In this document: in pieces, positions 7,401-10,591 of the stretch
Position numbering within the stretch: the stretch's first letter is position 1
How the letters are laid out: every line of letters begins with the position of its first letter
NCBI GenBank assembly: GCA_003221595.1
Contig: QHSM01000270.1
Span: forward strand, 1 to 10,591
From: Candidatus Rokuibacteriota bacterium
Lineage (GTDB): Bacteria > Methylomirabilota > Methylomirabilia > Rokubacteriales > CSP1-6
Direction of reading: 5' to 3'
Length of the DNA: 10,591 nt
Translations under genes and position numbers: made by a program
Notes under the pieces: generated by a model
The model's database searches: none
What the model saw: only the letters and a program-made list of their open reading frames with translations
Told to the model about the DNA's origin: nothing

Positions 7401-8270
7401 ATGAGACTCGACGGCAGGGTCGCGGTGATCACCGGCGCGGGCTCGGGCATCGGCGCCGCCTCGGCACTGGCCATGGCGCGGGAAGGCGCGCGCGTGGCCG
7501 TCGTGGACCTGAACGAGGCGGGCGCGAAGTCGACGGTGGAGCAGATCGAGAAGGCGGGCGGCCGGGCTCTGGCCATGCGTGCCGACGTGACGCGGGCGGC
7601 CGACAACCAGATGATCGTCGAGCGCGCGCTCGCCGCGTGGGGGACTCTCGACATCTTCTTTGCCAACGCCGGCGTTCCCCAGTCGCCCGAGGACGTGGAG
7701 CAGGTGGACGAGGCCATCTTCGATCGCATCATGGCGGTGAACGTCAAGGGCGTCTGGCTCGGCGCCAAGTACGCGCTGCCGGTGATGAAGAAGCAGCGAC
7801 GGGGCGTGTTCCTGATCACCGCGTCGACCGCCGCGATCAGGCCTCGCCCGGGCATGCAGGCCTACGCGGCGTCGAAGGGAGCCGTGGTGACCTTGACCAA
7901 GAGTCTGGCGCTCGAGGCCGCGGGCCACGGCGTCCGGGTCGTCTCGATCGCTCCGGTCGCCACCGAGACACCGATGCTCCCGGCGTTCATGGGCAAGAAG
8001 TCGGTGGACGCGGAGGGCCTCGCGCGGTTCGAGGCCACGGTGCCGCTTGGACGCCTGAATCAGCCTGACGACCTGGCACGCACCGCCGTGTTCCTGGCCT
8101 CGGACGACGCGGCCATGATCACCGGCACCTGCGTCGAAGTCGACGGAGGCCGATGCATCTGGCGTTTCTCGCTACGCGGGTGGCGCGAGGGGCCGTCGAG
8201 CGGGTGCGGTCGAGCTTCCGTGATTCACGATGATTCGTGCGTGGAACGGGCACCGAGGATCGGCATATGA
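7401..8270 (+). CDS. Short-chain dehydrogenase/reductase with an atypical C-terminal extension
   Basis: A classical NAD(P)(H)-dependent SDR with Rossmann motif TGAGSGIG (11-18), NAG (89-91) and the catalytic tetrad N114, S142, Y155, K159 (YAASK). An aspartate ends beta strand 2 (VAVVDLNEA), which usually means NAD(H) preference. The substrate is unknown. GGAGG at 7390-7394 sits 6 bases before the ATG. The fold should end at EVDGGRCI (residue 253), where classical SDRs usually stop, but the frame runs on for 36 more residues (254-289), rich in Trp, Arg and Ser, with weaker G/C bias at third positions (about 25 of 36 codons end in G or C). The next codon after RCI is TGG, one base from TGA, so stop loss is possible. 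On the other hand the extended frame ends in an ATGA overlap with the next gene, as expected for a coupled operon. Confidence 0.9.
   Translation: MRLDGRVAVITGAGSGIGAASALAMAREGARVAVVDLNEAGAKSTVEQIEKAGGRALAMRADVTRAADNQMIVERALAAWGTLDIFFANAGVPQSPEDVEQVDEAIFDRIMAVNVKGVWLGAKYALPVMKKQRRGVFLITASTAAIRPRPGMQAYAASKGAVVTLTKSLALEAAGHGVRVVSIAPVATETPMLPAFMGKKSVDAEGLARFEATVPLGRLNQPDDLARTAVFLASDDAAMITGTCVEVDGGRCIWRFSLRGWREGPSSGCGRASVIHDDSCVERAPRIGI
8219..8239. promoter_or_regulatory. Overlapping inverted repeats before the metallo-hydrolase gene
   Basis: CGTGA-T-TCACG (8219-8229) overlaps CACGA-TGAT-TCGTG (8226-8239), so the same bases can form either of two short 5-bp dyads. The patch is less G/C-rich than its surroundings and lies 28 bases before the start at 8267, inside the questionable tail of the SDR. 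It could be an operator half-site pair or a small RNA hairpin. The stems are short, so chance is not excluded. Confidence 0.25.
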
Positions 8271-9196
8271 AGGTTGTGCCGCTGGCGGCGGAGTCGCTCG
8301 GGGTGCGGTCGATGGCGACGTACGTCGAGGTCGGGCGGACCGGGATCCTCATCGACCCCGGTGCCACGCTGGCGCCCTCACGGTTCGGGCTGCCGCCGGC
8401 GGAGGACGAGTGGGAAGCGCTGCGACGCGCGAACGATCGGATCTCGGCGTATGCGGCGCGGTCCAGCTTCGTCTTCGTGAGCCACTATCACGAAGATCAC
8501 TTCCGCTCGGACCCCGCGTCGTACGCCGGGCGGCGCGTGCTCCTGAAGGACCCGCGGCGCATGATCGCCGGGCGGCAGGCCCAGCGGGCCGACGCGCTCT
8601 GGAAGGCGCTCGAGGGCCAGGCGCGGGTCGAGAGCGCGGACGGACTCCAGCGTCGCGAAGCCGACCTCGAGCTCTACGTCTCGTCGCCGTTGCCGCACGG
8701 GCTCGACGGGACGCCCTTCGGGTCGGTCGTCGTGCTCACGATCGTCGATCCGGCCGAGCGCGAGCGCTTCGTGTTCGCCTCGGACCTCCAGGGTCCGGCG
8801 TCCCCCGTCGCGGCGGCGTACCTCGTGCAGCAGCGGCCGACGCTGCTCTATGTCTCCGGGCCGGTGTCCTATCTCGAGCGCGAGGTCGGGCGCGACGCGA
8901 TCGAGCGCGCCATCGACCAGCTCGCGCGGGTCCTCGACGCGACCGGGTGTCGGGTGATCATGGACCATCACGCGCTCCGCGATCCGAGGTCCGCCGAGCG
9001 GTTCGCGCGGCTCTGGGAAACGGGCCGCGTCGTCACCGCGGCCGCCTTCCTGGGTCTCGCGGACGCGCCCCTCGAGAGCCGGCGCAGCCGCGCGTGGGCG
9101 GCGACGCGCAAGCCGCCGGCGCGGGCGGGGAAGCCGCGTGTTAAGATCGAGGGCCGCGACGCGCGGAATCTCGCACAAGGGGGATTCAGGGAGTGA
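8267..9196 (+). CDS. UPF0282-type metallo-beta-lactamase-fold protein
   Basis: A 309-residue predicted metallo-hydrolase resembling the UPF0282 family, known mainly from archaea. Diagnostic stretches are ESLGVRSMATYVE (9-21), LIDPG (28-32), the metal motif SHYHEDH (72-78, HxHxDH), VLLKDPRRMI (91-100), SPLPHG (140-145), FASDLQG (170-176) and MDHHALRD (232-239). Together they supply the ligands for a two-metal site of the lactamase fold. I know of no established reaction for the family. The ATG at 8267 has GAGG at 8255-8258, 8 bases upstream. An in-frame GTG at 8237 would add ten residues, but family members start near the MKVVPLA sequence. The C-terminal 30 residues or so are basic and low-complexity. 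The stop overlaps the peroxiredoxin start by 4 bases (GTGA), so both proteins are likely made together. Confidence 0.85.
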   Translation: MKVVPLAAESLGVRSMATYVEVGRTGILIDPGATLAPSRFGLPPAEDEWEALRRANDRISAYAARSSFVFVSHYHEDHFRSDPASYAGRRVLLKDPRRMIAGRQAQRADALWKALEGQARVESADGLQRREADLELYVSSPLPHGLDGTPFGSVVVLTIVDPAERERFVFASDLQGPASPVAAAYLVQQRPTLLYVSGPVSYLEREVGRDAIERAIDQLARVLDATGCRVIMDHHALRDPRSAERFARLWETGRVVTAAAFLGLADAPLESRRSRAWAATRKPPARAGKPRVKIEGRDARNLAQGGFRE

Positions 9197-9660
9197 GCGA
9201 CAACAGGACCCTCAATGTCGGCGATCCCGCGCCGGATTTCACGCTCCGCACCGTCGGGCTCAGGGAAGTCGGTCTGAAAGAGTTCCGCGGAAAGAACGTG
9301 GTCATCCTCTTCTATCCGCTCGACTGGACACCAGGCTGAAGCACGTGCATGCCCGCCTTCGACAAGCGCATTCGCGACTTTCAGGCGGCGAATACCCAGG
9401 TGCTGGGTATCAGCACTGACAGCCCGTTCAGCCACGACAACTGGGCCAGGTCCGTCGGGATCAGCAACTACCCGCTGCTCTCGGACATTCACCGCACCGT
9501 CTCGAAGGACTACGGCGTCTACTGGCCCGACTGGAACGCCAACAGCCGGGCGACGTTCATCGTGGACAAGCAGGGCACGATCGGGTTCATCGAGCGGTAC
9601 GGCAAGGGCGAGCTCCCGGAGCCCGACAAGATCCTCGCCGAGGTCAAGAAGCTCGCCTAG
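9193..9660 (+). CDS. Selenocysteine-containing peroxiredoxin (in-frame TGA at 9337-9339)
   Basis: A 155-residue AhpC/TSA-type peroxiredoxin when TGA 9337-9339 is read as selenocysteine (U49). Peroxiredoxins reduce hydroperoxides through a catalytic cysteine in a TPxC motif. Here the N-terminal half (VGDPAPDFTL at 9-18, VVILFYPLDWTPG at 36-48) leads directly into U49-S-T-C52, and the rest (VLGISTDSPFSHDNWA at 70-85, R119 of RATFIVD) completes the fold. U49 sits at the peroxidatic position, and C52 is the only cysteine, so a U-S-T-C selenenylsulfide is likely. A hairpin with SECIS-like features follows. The GTG start overlaps the previous stop (GTGA), with AAGGGGG at 9177-9183 as ribosome site. 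Standard gene callers would report only the fragment from ATG 9349, losing the active site. A sense-to-stop sequence error or a pseudogene is the alternative, but it would have to hit the catalytic codon exactly. Confidence 0.85.
9337..9376 (+). promoter_or_regulatory. Predicted bacterial SECIS element with its UGA
   Basis: Directly after the UGA the RNA can fold into a hairpin: 9344-9347 (CGUG) with 9373-9376 (CGCG), a C9348/U9372 mismatch, 9349-9352 (AUGC) with 9368-9371 (GCAU), a CC bulge, 9355-9356 (GC) with 9366-9367 (GC), a bulged C9357, and 9358-9359 (UU) with 9364-9365 (AA), leaving the loop CGAC (9360-9363). The loop begins 20 bases after the UGA and has G at its second position. Both features fit the described bacterial SECIS consensus (a G among the first two loop bases, loop 16-37 bases from UGA). 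The structure was folded by eye; energies were not computed. Confidence 0.6.
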
Positions 9661-10469
9661 GAAGCGCCGCTCCGGGCGAGCGGCCTGCGCGTAGTGAGGG
9701 CGACGCCCGCCAGCACCAGCAACGTCCCGACGACCTGCCAGATCCGTGATGCGCTCCCCCAGGAGGAGCGGGGCCAGCACGATCCCCACGATCGGCTGAA
9801 GGTTCGTGAAGATCGCGGCCTGGCTCGGCCCCACCACGAGGACCGCCTCGTACCACCAGATGTGTGCGACCGCACCCAGCAAGCCCTGGAAGAGGACGAC
9901 CGCCCACGCAGCGAGCGAGCCGACGCGAGCACGCGCTTGCCGTACACCGTGTACACGGCCCAGCTGCAGAGCGACGCGAGCGTGATGAAGTCGCCGGCGT
10001 GGAGGTCGGCGGTCTGGAGGCCGCCGAGACGGCCCCGCGTGCTGACCAGGAGCACGCCGAGGACCGAGGCGGCCACGCCGAGCCACTGCGCGCGATGGAG
10101 CCGCTCGCCGAGATAGAGGCGGGCGATCAGCGCAACCGTGATGGGCGTCGCCGCCTGGAGGATGACCGCGTTGCCGGCGGTCGTGTAGTAGATCGCCAGA
10201 TACGTGAACTGCATCGAGCCCCAGATGCCGGCCGCGCCGAGGATCAGGAAAGCCTTGACGGCGCCCGGCCCGAGCCCGCGGATCGTGTCGCTCGGCGAGC
10301 GGGCCAGCAGCACGAGCAGGAAGCAGGCCGCCACCGTGCAGCGGACCGCGGCGAGGAAGAACGGGGGAAAGTCGGCGAGCGCGAGCTTGGTGGTGGCCGG
10401 AAAGCTCCCCCACAGCGCCACGATCGCGAGAAGCGCCAGGTAGGCGCGAGTTTGACTCGCTCCGGACAC
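9657..10469 (-). CDS. EamA/DMT-family permease with two compensating frameshifts
   Basis: A drug/metabolite-transporter superfamily membrane protein of about 270 residues with two EamA repeats (around ten helices). The N-terminal repeat is normal (AYLALLAIVALWGSFP, FFLAAVRCTVAACFLLVLLA, GNAVILQAATPITVALIA, YLGERL). From about 9928 to 9745 the continuous frame reads Arg/Ser/Trp-rich nonsense, whereas the adjacent minus frame gives classic EamA sequence (SLAAWAVVLFQGLLGAVAHI, GPSQAAIFTNLQPIVGIVLA, PLLLGERIT). The main frame then resumes with WQVVGTLLVLAGVAL. This equals one missing base near 9920-9930 and one extra near 9741-9748. The true protein should be a normal permease; the exported metabolite is unknown. 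The start is GTG 10469, with only a weak ribosome site. The TAG stop shares a palindromic CTAG with the convergent peroxiredoxin gene. Confidence 0.82.
   Translation of the reverse strand: MSGASQTRAYLALLAIVALWGSFPATTKLALADFPPFFLAAVRCTVAACFLLVLLARSPSDTIRGLGPGAVKAFLILGAAGIWGSMQFTYLAIYYTTAGNAVILQAATPITVALIARLYLGERLHRAQWLGVAASVLGVLLVSTRGRLGGLQTADLHAGDFITLASLCSWAVYTVYGKRVLASARSLRGRSSSSRACWVRSHTSGGTRRSSWWGRARPRSSRTFSRSWGSCWPRSSWGSASRIWQVVGTLLVLAGVALTTRRPLARSGAS
9666..9684. terminator. GC-rich hairpin just after the peroxiredoxin stop
   Basis: GCCGCTC (9666-9672) and GAGCGGC (9678-9684) form a perfect 7-bp stem around a 5-base loop, starting 6 bases after the rightward stop and lying within the last codons of the leftward DMT gene. 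No T-run follows in either direction, so it is not a standard intrinsic terminator. It may mark the 3' end of the operon transcript. Confidence 0.3.
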
Positions 10470-10480
10470 CTGCCTATGAT
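10452..10480 (+). promoter_or_regulatory. Near-consensus sigma-70 promoter for the SRPBCC gene
   Basis: TTGACT (10452-10457) and TATGAT (10475-10480) are separated by exactly 17 bases. Each hexamer differs from the sigma-70 consensus at one position. The expected transcription start is about 10487, only about 6 bases before the ATG at 10493. That leaves no room for a Shine-Dalgarno, and none is visible, so the mRNA is probably leaderless. The promoter overlaps the start codon of the divergent DMT permease gene. Confidence 0.65.
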
Positions 10481-10492
10481 AGCCCGCGCGTC

Positions 10493-10591
10493 ATGGCCGA
10501 CTACGTCCTCGAGTCGCGCGTGTGGCTCGCCCGGACGCGCGCCGAGGTGTTCGCGTTCTTCGCCGAGTCGTCGCATCTGCTCCTGATCACT
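10493..10591 (+). CDS. SRPBCC (START-like ligand-binding) family protein, N-terminal fragment
   Basis: Only 33 codons lie in the window; the gene runs off the right edge. The sequence starts MADYVLESRVWLARTRAEVF and continues AFFAESSHLLLIT. This is the first beta strand and following helix of the SRPBCC/polyketide-cyclase-like fold (pattern: charged strand, then R-x-EVFAFFA and a residue run resembling the xLxxITP motif). These proteins bind hydrophobic ligands in the cytosol, and many have no assigned substrate. The ATG at 10493 fits the strand start, and the promoter just upstream supports it. The identification rests on a short stretch and is therefore moderate. Confidence 0.65.
   Translation, partial: MADYVLESRVWLARTRAEVFAFFAESSHLLLIT

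Noticed and set aside
8153..8233. Small 26-residue frame starting MHLAFLATRVARG
   Set aside because: Overlaps the conserved SDR end, has no ribosome site and no recognisable family; too short to support.
9337..9339. Peroxiredoxin as a simple nonsense pseudogene
   Set aside because: No other damage in the gene, normal codon bias on both sides, the stop falls exactly on the catalytic codon as TGA, and a SECIS-compatible hairpin follows; not formally excluded without the rest of the genome.
9349..9660. Peroxiredoxin gene starting at ATG 9349
   Set aside because: It would lack the first beta strand, TPG motif and catalytic position, all encoded in the same frame just upstream of TGA 9337; it is only the fragment after the selenocysteine codon.

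Overview
The window is very GC-rich with strong G/C bias at third codon positions, tightly packed genes and frequent stop/start overlaps. The gene mix (MmgE/PrpD protein next to a periplasmic solute-binding protein, ketopantoate-reductase-like oxidoreductase, SDR, UPF0282-type metallo-hydrolase, a putative selenocysteine peroxiredoxin, SRPBCC protein) suggests an uncultured soil or subsurface bacterium, for example of the Rokubacteria/Methylomirabilota type. That placement is an impression from gene content and composition, not a phylogenetic result. I see no rRNA, tRNA, CRISPR array, transposase or phage gene.

Layout. Bases 1-2381 hold a leftward operon: inositol-monophosphatase-family phosphatase, then an MmgE/PrpD protein (TGATG overlap), then the N-terminus of a secreted ABC-transporter solute-binding protein that runs off the left edge. 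A 27-base divergent gap with a symmetric -10-like element (GTATCATAC) separates it from a rightward run of seven genes (2409-9660): ketopantoate-reductase-family protein, two ABC-exporter half-transporters, an alkyltransferase-like (ATL) DNA-damage protein, an SDR, a UPF0282 metallo-beta-lactamase-fold protein and a peroxiredoxin. Six of these genes form overlapping pairs or chains; the only real gap is 43 bases before the SDR. A leftward EamA/DMT permease converges on the peroxiredoxin, sharing a palindromic CTAG as stop codon on both strands. At the right edge an SRPBCC-type gene begins, preceded by a near-consensus sigma-70 promoter.

Main points. (1) The peroxiredoxin has an in-frame TGA exactly at the peroxidatic cysteine position, followed by a hairpin fitting a bacterial SECIS element; this is best read as selenocysteine in a U-x-x-C motif. 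(2) The two ABC proteins carry complementary degenerate motifs, so together they should form one consensus and one degenerate ATP site, as in heterodimeric exporters. (3) The first ABC gene appears to start at CTG within a CTGA overlap, and its TMD-NBD linker contains a 24-base in-frame tandem repeat. (4) The DMT permease shows two compensating frameshifts, probably sequence errors. (5) The SDR continues 36 residues past its usual end.

How the genes might work together is inference: export of a compound, detection of O6-alkylguanine damage, a redox-active SDR and a peroxidase would fit a xenobiotic, electrophile or oxidative-stress operon. Nothing in the sequence fixes the substrate.
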